Origin: an uncultured SAR116 cluster alpha proteobacterium
GTDB taxonomy: Bacteria; Pseudomonadota; Alphaproteobacteria; Puniceispirillales; Marisalimonadaceae
Reading direction: 5' to 3'
NCBI GenBank assembly: GCA_902550555.1
Contig: CACCZR010000002.1
Coordinates: forward strand, 75,001-136,157
DNA length: 61,157 bases
In this document: positions 10,937-20,816 of the stretch, one piece after another
Numbering within the stretch: position 1 is the stretch's first letter
Layout: every line of letters starts with the position of its first letter
Program-made: the position numbers and the translations under genes
Notes under the pieces: generated by a model
What the model was told of the DNA's origin: nothing
Seen by the model: the letters and a program-made list of their open reading frames with translations, nothing else
The model's database searches: none

Positions 10937-13528
10937 TTATAACTTTCCACAGCAATGTTTAAATTTTTTCCCTGATCCACAAGGACATTGTTGATTTCTT
11001 GAAATCTTTCCAAAATTATCTTTTGTTGTATTTGAAGGAGAGTTATCTGATGTACTTTCATCTCCAATTACAGCTTTAGCTAAAATTGATGTGATCATAA
11101 AACTTATTTTTGATAACATCATCTCGAAAAGTTGAAAAGCTTCTTTTTTATATTCATTTAATGGGTCTTTTTGACCATATGCTCTAAGACCAATAGATTG
11201 TCTAAGTTGATCTAAGTATAAGAGGTGATCTTTCCAACATTGGTCTAATACTTGTAACAAAATACTTTTTTCAGCTTCTCTAAAAACATTATTTCCAATT
11301 TTAGATACTTTTTGAGCCATAAAATGAGAGGCATCTTTTTCAATTCTTTCAATTATTTCTTTTTCTACTATACCATCTTCATTAACCCAATCCATAGCGG
11401 GTATGTCTATATTCAGATTTGTTTCAACTTCATTTTTTAACTTTTCGTGGTTCCATTCAGAATAATAACTGTTTTCGGGAATACAATCAGATACAATTTT
11501 TTGTATAACTTCTAACCTCATATCTTTTATCATTAAATTAATGTCATCCGAACTCATTATTTCTTTTCTCTGCTCAAATATAACTTTTCGTTGGTCATTC
11601 ATAACATCGTCGTACTTTAGAAGTTGTTTTCTAATTTCAAAATTATGAGCTTCAACTTTTCCTTGAGCTTTTTCAACTGCTTTGTTAATCCATGGATGAA
11701 TTATAGCCTCACCTTTTTCAAGGCCAAGTTTGTTAAGCATATTTTCTAATTTTTCAGACCCGAAAATTCTCATCAAATCATCTTGTAATGATAATAAAAA
11801 CTTAGACTTTCCTATATCTCCTTGTCTTCCTGTTCTTCCTCTTAATTGATTATCAATTCGTCTGCTTTCGTGTCTTTCTGTTCCAATAACGAACAATCCA
11901 CCAGACTTTAATGCGAGATCTTTTTTTGTTGATATATCTTTTTGTAAGTCAAAAACCTTTTTATCATCATCAGAAATTTCAGAGGGTATTTCTAGTTGTT
12001 TTCTGATTTCAAAGTTACCCCCTAATTGAATATCTGTGCCCCTCCCAGCCATGTTTGTTGCAATTGTTACAGCGCCAGGCATGCCAGCATAACCAATAAT
12101 TTTTGCTTCTTGCTCATGAAATTTTGCATTTAATACTTCATGTTTTATACCTTTATCTTTTAATAATTTTGAAATTTGTTCAGATTTACTTATAGATACT
12201 GTCCCAACCAAAACAGGTTGATTGTTTTCAGAAGAATTCTGAATTAATTTAATTACAGCTTCATCTCTTTCTTCGTTTGTCTTGTAGATTTCATCATCTT
12301 CATCAATGCGTTCAACGTTTTCATTTGTTGGTATCTCAATTACATCTAGACTATAAATCTCTGAAAACTCGCCTTCTTCGGTTAAAGCAGTACCTGTCAT
12401 CCCTGACAATTTTGGATACATTCTAAAATAATTTTGAAATGTAATGCTAGCTAAGGTTTGATTTTCTGGTTGAACAAAGACGTTTTCTTTAGCCTCAATT
12501 GCTTGATGTTGTCCATCCCCAAATCTTCTACCTTCCATAGCTCTGCCAGTAAATTCGTCAATAATTACAACAGAATTATTTTTTACCATATAATGAGTAT
12601 TTTTTTTAAATAAAGTATGAGCTTTTAAAGCTTGATTTATATGATGCAGAAGATTTACATTGTTTACATCATATAATGATCCGTTTTCTATCAAATTATT
12701 ATCAGTGAGTAATTTTTCAATACTTAAAATTCCATTTTCAGTTAAATTACAAGTTCTTTGCTTTTCATCTAACTCATAGTCATCTTTAGATAATTGAGGT
12801 ATAATTTTGTCAATTTTTTTATATAAAACTGAGGAATCTTCTGCTTGTCCTGATATAATTAATGGTGTCCTTGCTTCGTCAATTAAAATTGAATCAACCT
12901 CATCAATTATAGCAAAGTTAAATGGTCTTTGAACCATATCACTAATTCCAAATTTCATATTATCTCTTAGATAATCAAAACCAAACTCATTATTTGTTCC
13001 ATATGTGATATCGCAACTATATGCTAATTTTCTTTCTAAATCGTCTTTCTCATTAGTTATGCAACCCACTGAAACTTCTAAATATTTATATATTTCACCC
13101 ATCCATTCAGAATCTCTTTTAGCAAGATAATCATTCACTGTTACAATATGAACTCCATTTCCTGACAAGGAGTTTAAATAACTTGGAAGGGTTGATACTA
13201 ATGTTTTTCCTTCTCCTGTTTTCATTTCTGCAATTTTACCTTGATGAAGAACAATACCACCAACCAATTGAACATCAAAATGTCTTTGTTTGAGAGTTCT
13301 CTTTGAAGCCTCTCTTACAACTGCAAAAGCTTCAGGAAGAATGGAATCTAAATCTTCACCATTATTAATTCTATTTTTAAAAAGTTTAGTCTTTTCAATT
13401 AATTTATTCTTATCAAGCTTAGAAATTTCCTTTTCAAGATCATTAATCTTATTTACAAAAGGCCTTAATTTATTAAGTTGTCTGTCATTTGAAGATCCAA
13501 AAATTACTTTCCCAATTTTAGAAAACAT
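10937..13528 (-). CDS. secA: preprotein translocase ATPase SecA
   Basis: Motor ATPase that drives unfolded preproteins through SecYEG. The 863 residues carry Walker [11 protein letters not shown] (about 102-111), Walker [17 protein letters not shown] (about 206-221), the helicase motifs TNMAGRGTD and GRTGRQGD and a full C-terminal zinc domain [16 protein letters not shown] (848-863), which binds SecB and phospholipid. Start is ATG with AAAGGA upstream. It is divergent from argJ with a 92-bp gap that must hold both promoters. Confidence 0.98.
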   Translation of the reverse strand: MFSKIGKVIFGSSNDRQLNKLRPFVNKINDLEKEISKLDKNKLIEKTKLFKNRINNGEDLDSILPEAFAVVREASKRTLKQRHFDVQLVGGIVLHQGKIAEMKTGEGKTLVSTLPSYLNSLSGNGVHIVTVNDYLAKRDSEWMGEIYKYLEVSVGCITNEKDDLERKLAYSCDITYGTNNEFGFDYLRDNMKFGISDMVQRPFNFAIIDEVDSILIDEARTPLIISGQAEDSSVLYKKIDKIIPQLSKDDYELDEKQRTCNLTENGILSIEKLLTDNNLIENGSLYDVNNVNLLHHINQALKAHTLFKKNTHYMVKNNSVVIIDEFTGRAMEGRRFGDGQHQAIEAKENVFVQPENQTLASITFQNYFRMYPKLSGMTGTALTEEGEFSEIYSLDVIEIPTNENVERIDEDDEIYKTNEERDEAVIKLIQNSSENNQPVLVGTVSISKSEQISKLLKDKGIKHEVLNAKFHEQEAKIIGYAGMPGAVTIATNMAGRGTDIQLGGNFEIRKQLEIPSEISDDDKKVFDLQKDISTKKDLALKSGGLFVIGTERHESRRIDNQLRGRTGRQGDIGKSKFLLSLQDDLMRIFGSEKLENMLNKLGLEKGEAIIHPWINKAVEKAQGKVEAHNFEIRKQLLKYDDVMNDQRKVIFEQRKEIMSSDDINLMIKDMRLEVIQKIVSDCIPENSYYSEWNHEKLKNEVETNLNIDIPAMDWVNEDGIVEKEIIERIEKDASHFMAQKVSKIGNNVFREAEKSILLQVLDQCWKDHLLYLDQLRQSIGLRAYGQKDPLNEYKKEAFQLFEMMLSKISFMITSILAKAVIGDESTSDNSPSNTTKDNFGKISRNQQCPCGSGKKFKHCCGKL

Positions 13529-13620
13529 AATTATCCTTTATCATAATTCTATTTACTTATTACATTTAAATGGTATTTTTAAAATTAAATTCTATATATA
13601 TGTAAATCTTTATCCATAAA

Positions 13621-14835
13621 ATGATAAAAAATAAAGATCCAATTAAAAAAATCGAAATTGATGGACTTGATTTTAAAATATTTAAATCAGGTATAAAAAA
13701 AAATAATACTGATTTACTATTAGTAACCTTACCGGAATTCTCCTCAATTTCTGGGGTGTTTACAAAATCCAAAACGCCAAGTGCTTCTGTGATTGACTGT
13801 AAGAATAAAGTTAATTTAAGAAATAGTTCTATTAGATGTTTAGTAGTAAACTCAGGCAACGCTAATGCTTTTACTGGTATAAAAGGCGCAAAAACGGTCA
13901 ATAAAATCACTAAATTTCTGTCAAATCTATATAGATGCAATGAAAATGAAGTTTTTACATCCTCTACCGGAGTTATTGGCGAAGAATTAGATTCTTCGAT
14001 AATAACATCTAGTATTAAAAATAAAAAGCCTGTTTTTGTGAATTCCATTGAAGAAGCTGCAAAATCGATAATGACTACTGATACTTTTCCTAAATATGCT
14101 CTTTCTAGAGTTAAATATAAAAATTTTGAAATAAATGTTGTTGGTATTGCCAAAGGATCTGGAATGATCGCACCAAATATGGGTACTATGTTAGCTTATA
14201 TATTTACTGATTTAAATGTAAGCTCTAAGGTGCTGCAAAGAATTTTAATTAATGAAAATGATAAAACATTCAATTCCATTACAGTTGATAGTGACACATC
14301 AACGAGTGATACATGTTTATTGATATCTACAAATCAAGTTAAAAATAAAAAGATAAATAACTTTTCTGATAAATTTCTAAATAATTTTAAAAAATGTATT
14401 TCTAATATCATGTTAGATTTAGCAAAACAGATTGTAATTGATGGAGAAGGTGCAAAAAAAATTATAGAAATAACTATAAAAAATGCTAAGTCAATTAATT
14501 CAGCTAAAAAGATTGCTTTTTCAATTGCCAACTCCCCGTTAGTCAAAACAGCTATCGCAGGAGAAGATGCTAACTGGGGGAGAATAGTTATGGCAATAGG
14601 TAAATCTTACGAATTAATAAATCCAAACAAAATTAAAATTAAATTTGGCAAATATTTGGTAACGAAAAATGGGATGAAATATTCAAAATATTCAGAAAAA
14701 AATCTAAGCGAATACTTAAAAAACAAAGAAATCAATATTTCAATTGATATAGGTATGGGAAAGCACAAATGGACTGTCTACACTTGTGATTTAACAGAAC
14801 AATATATTCGAATTAATGCAGATTATAGAAGTTAA
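13621..14835 (+). CDS. argJ: bifunctional ornithine acetyltransferase / N-acetylglutamate synthase
   Basis: Recycles the acetyl group from N-acetylornithine onto glutamate in the cyclic arginine pathway. The 404-residue precursor cleaves itself before the nucleophilic threonine, here T189 in AKGSGMIAPNMGTMLAYIF. The N-terminal GVFTKSKTPSASV and C-terminal GEDANWGRI motifs are both present. With argH at 43 kb this is the second arginine gene of the window. It is followed by mutT, which starts 20 bases before the argJ stop. Confidence 0.96.
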   Translation: MIKNKDPIKKIEIDGLDFKIFKSGIKKNNTDLLLVTLPEFSSISGVFTKSKTPSASVIDCKNKVNLRNSSIRCLVVNSGNANAFTGIKGAKTVNKITKFLSNLYRCNENEVFTSSTGVIGEELDSSIITSSIKNKKPVFVNSIEEAAKSIMTTDTFPKYALSRVKYKNFEINVVGIAKGSGMIAPNMGTMLAYIFTDLNVSSKVLQRILINENDKTFNSITVDSDTSTSDTCLLISTNQVKNKKINNFSDKFLNNFKKCISNIMLDLAKQIVIDGEGAKKIIEITIKNAKSINSAKKIAFSIANSPLVKTAIAGEDANWGRIVMAIGKSYELINPNKIKIKFGKYLVTKNGMKYSKYSEKNLSEYLKNKEINISIDIGMGKHKWTVYTCDLTEQYIRINADYRS

Positions 14836-15232
14836 AAATCAACTAGTTTCAATATTAGCTCTAATTAATGATGAGAATAAAATACTTATTGGTAAGAGAC
14901 CTGTTGGAAAAACTTTTGAAAACCTATGGGAATTCCCTGGAGGAAAAGTAAAGAAAAATGAAACTATTGAACAAGCTTTAATTAGAGAAGCAAAAGAAGA
15001 AATTAATATTGATCTTAGTTTGAATTGTATTGCTCCTCTTTCTTTTTCAACTTATAACAGTCCAAAAATTAATATAATTATTTTACTATTTATAAGTAGA
15101 AAATGGGATCTAGAGCCAATTTGCAAATTTCATACAGAATTGAAATGGGTTAAAGCCAATAACTTAAATAAATATGATATGCCACCAGCAAATAAACCAT
15201 TAGTATCAAGTATTCAAGATTTATTGTTATAA
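14816..15232 (+). CDS. mutT: MutT-type Nudix hydrolase
   Basis: Likely 8-oxo-dGTP pyrophosphatase that keeps oxidised guanine out of DNA. The 138-residue protein has IGKRPVGKTFENLWEFPGGK and a Nudix box from GKVKKNETIEQ to REAKEEINI (about 43-65). All catalytic Glu and Arg positions are kept, but the conserved glycine near the end of the box is Asn. ATG at 14816 lies inside argJ, so the two are translationally linked, a common alphaproteobacterial pairing. The stop overlaps the convergent methyltransferase gene by 6 bp. Confidence 0.9.
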   Translation: MQIIEVKNQLVSILALINDENKILIGKRPVGKTFENLWEFPGGKVKKNETIEQALIREAKEEINIDLSLNCIAPLSFSTYNSPKINIIILLFISRKWDLEPICKFHTELKWVKANNLNKYDMPPANKPLVSSIQDLLL

Positions 15233-16030
15233 ATTTTCTTTCCAGGCAGTTAAAGTTAAAATTTCAAAAGGAACTAAAAACTCTTTTTTTTTATTATCTT
15301 TAATTAATAATTCATTTACATCGTAAAATAGACTTTTTGGTGTAAAAAATTTTGATCTATTTAAAAGGTTATTTGTTATTCCCATGCCGCGAAGATCACG
15401 CATTAATTTAAAAAGACAATTATATTTAACCTGAATAGTCTCAGACTCTATAATGACATTTTTAAAACCTATTTGCTTTAATTTATTACCTATTATATCC
15501 AAATCAAACAATGGATGAAAGCGAAGAGACACACCACTATATTTTTTTTCCTCAACCTTTATAAAACATTCTTTTACATTTTCCATTGTTTTTGTTCCAA
15601 AAATTGAGAATATTAAAAAACCATTATTTTTTAAAATATTATAAACATTTGAAAATAGATTTTCAGATTTAAAAACACAGTCCATATATAGACAAGAAAT
15701 TACGCCTGAAATAGATTTTTCCTTAAAAGGCAAATTATTTTCATTTATAACAATTTTGTTATTTGAAAAACTATTTTGTTTTAAAAAATTTATTGAATTA
15801 TCTATCGAAACAAAGAAACAATTACTTCTTTTTCTATATATTTTTCCTAAACTACTGTTTGAGCCAAATTCAACTAAAACTTCAATTTTTGAAGAAAAAC
15901 TATTCATTTTATCTAAAATTTGTTTTTCACTTAATTTTATTAAGAAATCATGATTAATTAACTCAGAAGATATTCTAGATCGTTTCAGAGTTTTTGTTTC
16001 ATAGTCAATTTCAAATATATTATTTTGCAA
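15227..16030 (-). CDS. methyltransferase-fold protein, NDUFAF5/BioC-like
   Basis: 267-residue SAM-methyltransferase-fold protein. The C-terminal FKLMRDLRGMGITNNLLNRS resembles the LMRDLR-G block I know from alphaproteobacterial relatives of the complex I assembly factor NDUFAF5 and of BioC. The early SRISSELINHDFLIK also fits. The SAM loop, VLVEFGSNSSLG, is divergent from the usual GxGxG. Start is TTG at 16030; the next in-frame Met is at about residue 42 and would remove conserved sequence. It sits between mutT and nit2, the usual place. Function as a complex I hydroxylase or methyltransferase is inferred. Confidence 0.7.
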   Translation of the reverse strand: MQNNIFEIDYETKTLKRSRISSELINHDFLIKLSEKQILDKMNSFSSKIEVLVEFGSNSSLGKIYRKRSNCFFVSIDNSINFLKQNSFSNNKIVINENNLPFKEKSISGVISCLYMDCVFKSENLFSNVYNILKNNGFLIFSIFGTKTMENVKECFIKVEEKKYSGVSLRFHPLFDLDIIGNKLKQIGFKNVIIESETIQVKYNCLFKLMRDLRGMGITNNLLNRSKFFTPKSLFYDVNELLIKDNKKKEFLVPFEILTLTAWKENL

Positions 16031-16108
16031 AGGATTTCAGTAAAATAAATTTCAATTAATCATAACATATATATAATTAAATTATTAAATGATTTATAAG
16101 TTAATTTT

Positions 16109-16942
16109 ATGAAAGTAGCTTGCATACAATATAAATCTTACAAAGATGAAAGAAAGACTTTAAAAAAATTAATACCTTTAATTCAAATTGCAGCTAAAAG
16201 AAAAGTTGATCTTATTACATTACCTGAATGTGCAACTTTTTTAAATGTCAACAAATCTGAAACCATGATTAACGCAAGCTTCGAAAAAAATAGTTTGTCT
16301 CTTAGAGTGTTAAAAGAAATTGCAAAAGATTTGGATGTAAATATTTTAATTGGATCTCTTCAAACTCTTGAATACAAAATGTTAACAAAAAAGTTATATA
16401 ATAGATCTTTTTTAATTAATAGAAAGGGTAAGGTGATTTGCAAATATGACAAAATTCATATGTATGATGTTAAAATAACAAAAAATCAATCCTATCAAGA
16501 GTCAAAAACTTATGAAAGTGGTAAATCTGCAAAAATCGCTAAATTAAAAGTTAATGGGAAATATTATAAAATAGGTATGACAATTTGCTACGATCTGAGA
16601 TTCCCACATTTGTTTAGAGATCTTGCACTACAAGGAGCAGACTTAATTACAGTTCCATCTGTATTTATGCATATTACTGGAAAAGATCACTGGCATAGTC
16701 TATTAAAAGCACGTGCAATTGAAACAGGCTGCTATATTGTTGCTCCTGCTCAATATGGTCGTTATTTTAATAAAAGAAAATCTTATGGTCATTCCTTAAT
16801 AATTTCACCATGGGGGAAAATACTTAAAGACGCAAAAACAGAAAAAAATATTATTGTAAGCGATATTGACAAAAATCAGATAAAAATAGCTAGGTCAAAA
16901 ATCCCTTCCCTATTTATAAATAAAAAATATAAAATAAATTAA
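16109..16942 (+). CDS. carbon-nitrogen hydrolase, Nit1/Nit2 type
   Basis: Nitrilase-superfamily amidase. The catalytic triad is visible: E40 in TLPECATF, K115 in YDKIHMYD and C160 in GMTICYDLRFPHLFRDLA. The IHMYD(V) and DLRFP blocks match Nit1/Nit2, so the substrate is probably deaminated glutathione or an omega-amide such as alpha-ketoglutaramate. Both are metabolite-repair reactions. Length of 277 is typical. It is transcribed away from the methyltransferase gene and ends 15 bp from the convergent accA. Confidence 0.88.
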   Translation: MKVACIQYKSYKDERKTLKKLIPLIQIAAKRKVDLITLPECATFLNVNKSETMINASFEKNSLSLRVLKEIAKDLDVNILIGSLQTLEYKMLTKKLYNRSFLINRKGKVICKYDKIHMYDVKITKNQSYQESKTYESGKSAKIAKLKVNGKYYKIGMTICYDLRFPHLFRDLALQGADLITVPSVFMHITGKDHWHSLLKARAIETGCYIVAPAQYGRYFNKRKSYGHSLIISPWGKILKDAKTEKNIIVSDIDKNQIKIARSKIPSLFINKKYKIN

Positions 16943-16957
16943 ATAATTAAATATAAA

Positions 16958-17902
16958 CTATGTGATTTTTAAATATTTATTTTGTTTTGTTATTTTCAAT
17001 TCTTCTGGATCAAGTTTAAGTAATTTATCAAGTTGTAACTCGATAGAATCTCCTAAAAATTTTAACGATTTATCATAATCTCTGTGAGCTCCACCTAAAG
17101 GTTCTTGAATGATTTCATCTATGATGTTTAGTTTTTTCATATCTTGAGCGGTTAATTTTAGAGCTTTTGCAGCTTCATTAGCTTTACTTGCATCTCTCCA
17201 CAAAATAGAAGCGCAGCCCTCGGGAGAGATTACTGAAAAAATTGAATGTTCAAACATTAAAATGACATTTCCAGAAGTTAATGCAACCGCTCCTCCAGAC
17301 CCTCCTTCGCCTAAAATTGTAGAAATCATTGGTGTTTTTAACTTTAAACAAGCATCTGTACATGACGCAATAGCTTGAGCTTGACCTCTTTCTTCTGCTC
17401 CTTTTCCTGGATATGCACCAGCTGTATCGATAAAAGAAAGCACAGGTACATTAAATCTATTAGCTAATTCCATTAATCTAATAGCTTTCCTATAACCTTC
17501 AGGCCTAGCCATGCCAAAGTTTCTTAAAATTCTATCGTTAGTATTCTTACCTTTATCAATACCAAGTAAAAATACCTTTTTGCCTCTAAAATAACCTAAT
17601 CCACCTGTAAGAGCCTTATCATTACCAAATAATCTGTCACCTCCTAAACTTAAATAGTCATCAATTAAATACTCAATAACATCTTGAAACTGAGGTCTAT
17701 CTGGATGCCTAGCAACTTGAACTTTTTGCCAGGGGTTTAAATTAGAATAGGTATCAGTTAATTCATTTAAAACTTTATTTTGTAACTTACCAATCTCTTC
17801 AGCAATATTTAAATCAGAGTTTGATGAAATATGTTTTAGATCTTCTATTTTCCCTTCTAAGTCGGCTATATTTTTCTCAAATGTTAAAAAATGTTTGAGC
17901 AT
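16958..17902 (-). CDS. accA: acetyl-CoA carboxylase carboxyltransferase subunit alpha
   Basis: Alpha half of the carboxyltransferase that makes malonyl-CoA for fatty acid synthesis. The 314-residue protein contains VARHPDRPQFQDVIEYL, DIDGAYPGKGAEERGQ-type sequence (SFIDTAGAYPGKGAEERGQ) and GEGGSGGAVAL, all standard for AccA. It follows xerD by 12 bp on the same strand, so it likely ends the operon that begins with the 42-aa peptide gene. Confidence 0.97.
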   Translation of the reverse strand: MLKHFLTFEKNIADLEGKIEDLKHISSNSDLNIAEEIGKLQNKVLNELTDTYSNLNPWQKVQVARHPDRPQFQDVIEYLIDDYLSLGGDRLFGNDKALTGGLGYFRGKKVFLLGIDKGKNTNDRILRNFGMARPEGYRKAIRLMELANRFNVPVLSFIDTAGAYPGKGAEERGQAQAIASCTDACLKLKTPMISTILGEGGSGGAVALTSGNVILMFEHSIFSVISPEGCASILWRDASKANEAAKALKLTAQDMKKLNIIDEIIQEPLGGAHRDYDKSLKFLGDSIELQLDKLLKLDPEELKITKQNKYLKIT

Positions 17903-17914
17903 TTATCTTATCCT

Positions 17915-18856
17915 TTATCTCTTTAAAATATCATTAAGCGGATGTATGTTATTAACTAACCCTTTTAATCGATTTTGTCTAACTTGTGTATAAATTTCTG
18001 TAGTTGATATATCAGAATGTCCTAAAAGCTTTTGTATACTTCTTAAATCAGCACCTCTATTTAACATGTGAGATGCAAAAGAATGTCTAACCGAATGAGG
18101 AGAAATTTTTTCTAATTCTGTATTTGTTTTAAGTGCTAACTTTTTAAGATCTTTATATATTTGTTGACGTGAAATAACATTTGTATTTTTTATATTTTCA
18201 AATAAATATGAGTTTTTATTTTTATTATTTTTAATCATTATAGCAATCCAACTTTTGACCAAATCTAAAGCTTTTTGATTAAATATAACTAATCTTTGTT
18301 TATTACCCTTACCATTTATATACAACTTATCTTTTATATTCGCTACTTGATTGATTTTAATATTTAATAGTTCACTTATGCGAAGGCCAGTAGAATATAA
18401 AATTTCTAAAATTACTTGTGTTCTTAAATAAATTATATTTTTGATTGGATTTTCAATGTAAATTTTTCCAGATTGATCTATAAGGTGTAAAATTTCTTTC
18501 TCAGATAAAACTTTAGGTAAATTCTTTTTTAATTTCTGAGTCCCTATTATTTTTGACTCATTCGAATTTACTAAACCTATTTGATTCAAATAATCATAAA
18601 AACTTTTTATAACAGATAATTTCCTGTTAACAGATGAACTATTTAAATTTTTTTCTTTTAAAAAATGAATGTAAAAATTTATATCTTTTTTTTGAATTTC
18701 AATAAAGTTTATCTGATTATTCAAACACCAACTAAAATAAAGATTTAAATCTTTTTTATAAGCTATAATTGTATTACCTGTTATTCCTTTATCTATAACT
18801 TTTGTATGAACAAAGTTCTCAATTATTTCGCTAATTTTATTTTTATCAAAATTCAT
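17915..18856 (-). CDS. xerD: tyrosine recombinase XerD
   Basis: Site-specific recombinase that resolves chromosome dimers at dif with XerC. The 313-residue protein has an N-terminal SAM-like core-binding domain (about 5-95) and the full catalytic set: R159 (STGLRISELL), K183/K186 (GKGNKQRLV), H254 and R257 (PHSVRHSFASHML), H280 and Y289 (LLGHSDISTTEIYTQV). I call XerD rather than XerC from its position near aroK and accA. The ATG overlaps the preceding gene by 11 nt, giving translational coupling. Confidence 0.9.
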   Translation of the reverse strand: MNFDKNKISEIIENFVHTKVIDKGITGNTIIAYKKDLNLYFSWCLNNQINFIEIQKKDINFYIHFLKEKNLNSSSVNRKLSVIKSFYDYLNQIGLVNSNESKIIGTQKLKKNLPKVLSEKEILHLIDQSGKIYIENPIKNIIYLRTQVILEILYSTGLRISELLNIKINQVANIKDKLYINGKGNKQRLVIFNQKALDLVKSWIAIMIKNNKNKNSYLFENIKNTNVISRQQIYKDLKKLALKTNTELEKISPHSVRHSFASHMLNRGADLRSIQKLLGHSDISTTEIYTQVRQNRLKGLVNNIHPLNDILKR

Positions 18857-20579
18857 TTTCTAGATTTTTAAAATAGAAAAACTTTTCATATAAAACTTCA
18901 TTTCTAAATTTATCACGTAAAGTTAAAAAATCTAAATCAGTTAAATACATGTCGATTTCTTGAAAAGTTGTTAAATTTAAAAATTTTAATTCTTTATTGC
19001 CTATCAGTTTACCAATTAATAAAATAGCCTTTAATTTATTCTTTTCTTTAATATTATTGGCAATAGCCCTACTCAAAATAAAATCTTCCTGGGAAATATT
19101 TAAAGAAAATTTATCATTCAAATTTTTTAAATTATTTGAATTAAAACTCAGTTTTTTCTCCCAGGTAATGTCAGGTGACTTCATTCCTAAATAGCTAAGA
19201 AAATTAACCATATTCCAAGCGTTGTGTTGTAAAATAAATTGTTCATCCCACACTTTGTTTTTAGGCTCCAATAAAATTTTTGAAAAGGGTGTATCAACAA
19301 ATTTGTTTGGGTTATTGAGAGTATTTATATAGTTAATTGCCTGAATTTGAGATTGAGATAATGAATTAGTTTTCAATGAAATCAGGGTTGGAATATATAA
19401 GTCAGATGAAATTTTTGAATTATTATGTTTATTTTCAATTGATAGACTTTTTAATATAAATTCAGCTTTTTCAGAACTATCTCTAATTTTCATAGCATTT
19501 AACCAAACTTGAGCTCTGCTCAATCCATTTGGATTTAAACTTAAACTTTTTAGAATCTCATCTTGATTTAAATTTTCAATTTTAATTTCTTGATATGTCT
19601 TTATCAATAAATCAATCTTTATATCATTAACCGTTGTAATCTGATCAATAAGCAATGCTCTTGCCTCAGGCTGTAAATATATTAAGTTTGATATTTGTAA
19701 CTTGTATTCAAACCCAAAATTTTTTATCATATCAAAACTAATTGGATGCTTAATTATATCTAGCAAAATCAAATTTAACGGCGTAACTGTTTCACTTTTA
19801 AAATCAAATTTTTCTAATTGCTTTTCATTTAATATTTTATCAATTAATGTTTCAAATGTACTGTCTAACAAATTTTGAGAACTCATAACATCATATATAA
19901 AATTTGCTTCTGATAAATTCCTTTGAAGAAGTAGACAAAGTAGATTAGCTTTTTTCCAGAAAATACTATCATAATACTTCATTGTATCGGATATTTTACG
20001 ACAGGCGTTAACATCGTCTTTAACTAGAAAATGATGAATAACATACCATCTCTTCCACTTTTCCCATTTTTGACTGTCTGGCAATTGAGAAACTATTTTT
20101 ATTAAAAGATCTATTTGACCATTTGAAGCTAATTTTTCCAATCTAGTTTTTAAAAACTCAGAAATTTCATCAGCATCTCCCTTAGGTGGTTCAGAAGTAC
20201 TAGCATATACTTGATTTAAGAATTTTTGATAAGATTTGCTAGAAATTTTATTTGGCAACAGATTTAAATATTTTATAGCGTTATTGGCAGTAAAATTACT
20301 CCATAAATTCAAGCCCATTTTCTTATTTAAACTTGTTTCAACACCGATAGAACCCAAGGAAGGTATTTCAAGCTTACCAATTGTAACTGATTTTATCGTT
20401 TTAGTTTCATTATCACTTTTTTTGTCAGTTTCTTTATCATTTTCAACTTTGTTGGACAATTTTTTATCATCTTTTATTTCATTTGTTAAATTAATAAAGT
20501 TATCATCAGAGTTTTTTTCTATCTGGGACAAAGCTGAACTTGAAAATAAAATGAATAATGAGATAAATAATAATTTCAT
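18846..20579 (-). CDS. exported helical-repeat protein of unknown function
   Basis: 577 residues, not assigned to a function. Residues 1-18 form a clear signal peptide (MKLLFISLFILFSSSALS). A charged, Asp/Lys/Asn-rich linker follows (about 22-62). The rest is predominantly helical with many Leu-rich segments and no catalytic motif that I recognise. A local motif GLNLWSN followed by a PPKGDADEISEFLKTRLEKL stretch recalls uncharacterised alphaproteobacterial proteins encoded beside xerD. It starts 4 bp after the 42-aa peptide gene and overlaps xerD by 11 nt. A periplasmic scaffold role is possible but unproven. Confidence 0.8.
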   Translation of the reverse strand: MKLLFISLFILFSSSALSQIEKNSDDNFINLTNEIKDDKKLSNKVENDKETDKKSDNETKTIKSVTIGKLEIPSLGSIGVETSLNKKMGLNLWSNFTANNAIKYLNLLPNKISSKSYQKFLNQVYASTSEPPKGDADEISEFLKTRLEKLASNGQIDLLIKIVSQLPDSQKWEKWKRWYVIHHFLVKDDVNACRKISDTMKYYDSIFWKKANLLCLLLQRNLSEANFIYDVMSSQNLLDSTFETLIDKILNEKQLEKFDFKSETVTPLNLILLDIIKHPISFDMIKNFGFEYKLQISNLIYLQPEARALLIDQITTVNDIKIDLLIKTYQEIKIENLNQDEILKSLSLNPNGLSRAQVWLNAMKIRDSSEKAEFILKSLSIENKHNNSKISSDLYIPTLISLKTNSLSQSQIQAINYINTLNNPNKFVDTPFSKILLEPKNKVWDEQFILQHNAWNMVNFLSYLGMKSPDITWEKKLSFNSNNLKNLNDKFSLNISQEDFILSRAIANNIKEKNKLKAILLIGKLIGNKELKFLNLTTFQEIDMYLTDLDFLTLRDKFRNEVLYEKFFYFKNLENEF

Positions 20580-20583
20580 AAAT

Positions 20584-20712
20584 TTATTTTTTAAAATCTA
20601 AAATATTTATTTCTTTTTTTACTTCTTTTTCAGGTGCAGGAACATCCCAAGTGTAAATATAAGTAAAAGTACCCAAAAAAAATAAAAAAATTATTGAAAT
20701 TATAATTTTCAT
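20584..20712 (-). CDS. 42-aa single-pass membrane peptide
   Basis: Short ORF, translated by hand: ATG at 20712, stop TAA at 20584-20586. The N-terminal half (residues 3-20) is a hydrophobic membrane segment, and the C-terminal half begins TWDVPAPEKEV and is charged. The W-D-x-PAP motif just outside the membrane looks like a short-protein family I associate with this locus in other alphaproteobacteria, but I cannot confirm this. It lies 4 bp before the 577-aa exported protein gene on the same strand, so co-translation is likely. Function unknown. Confidence 0.7.
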   Translation of the reverse strand: MKIIISIIFLFFLGTFTYIYTWDVPAPEKEVKKEINILDFKK

Positions 20713-20816
20713 AAAAGTGTGATATGAAAAGATTGTGGCAAGTTTTTGTCTAAATTTACATTTTTTTATTTTAGGAAAGAGTTTAGCTAAAAGTATATAT
20801 ATGTTAATGACAGTTG

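Noticed and set aside
13605-13620. DnaA-box-like TTATCCATA before argJ
   Set aside because: A single imperfect 9-mer with no cluster nearby; it does not support an origin. The usual oriC region may lie beyond the right edge or elsewhere.
13566-14153. 195-aa open frame on the minus strand within and before argJ
   Set aside because: It is antisense to the conserved argJ coding sequence, has no family signature and reflects codon bias of the AT-rich gene.
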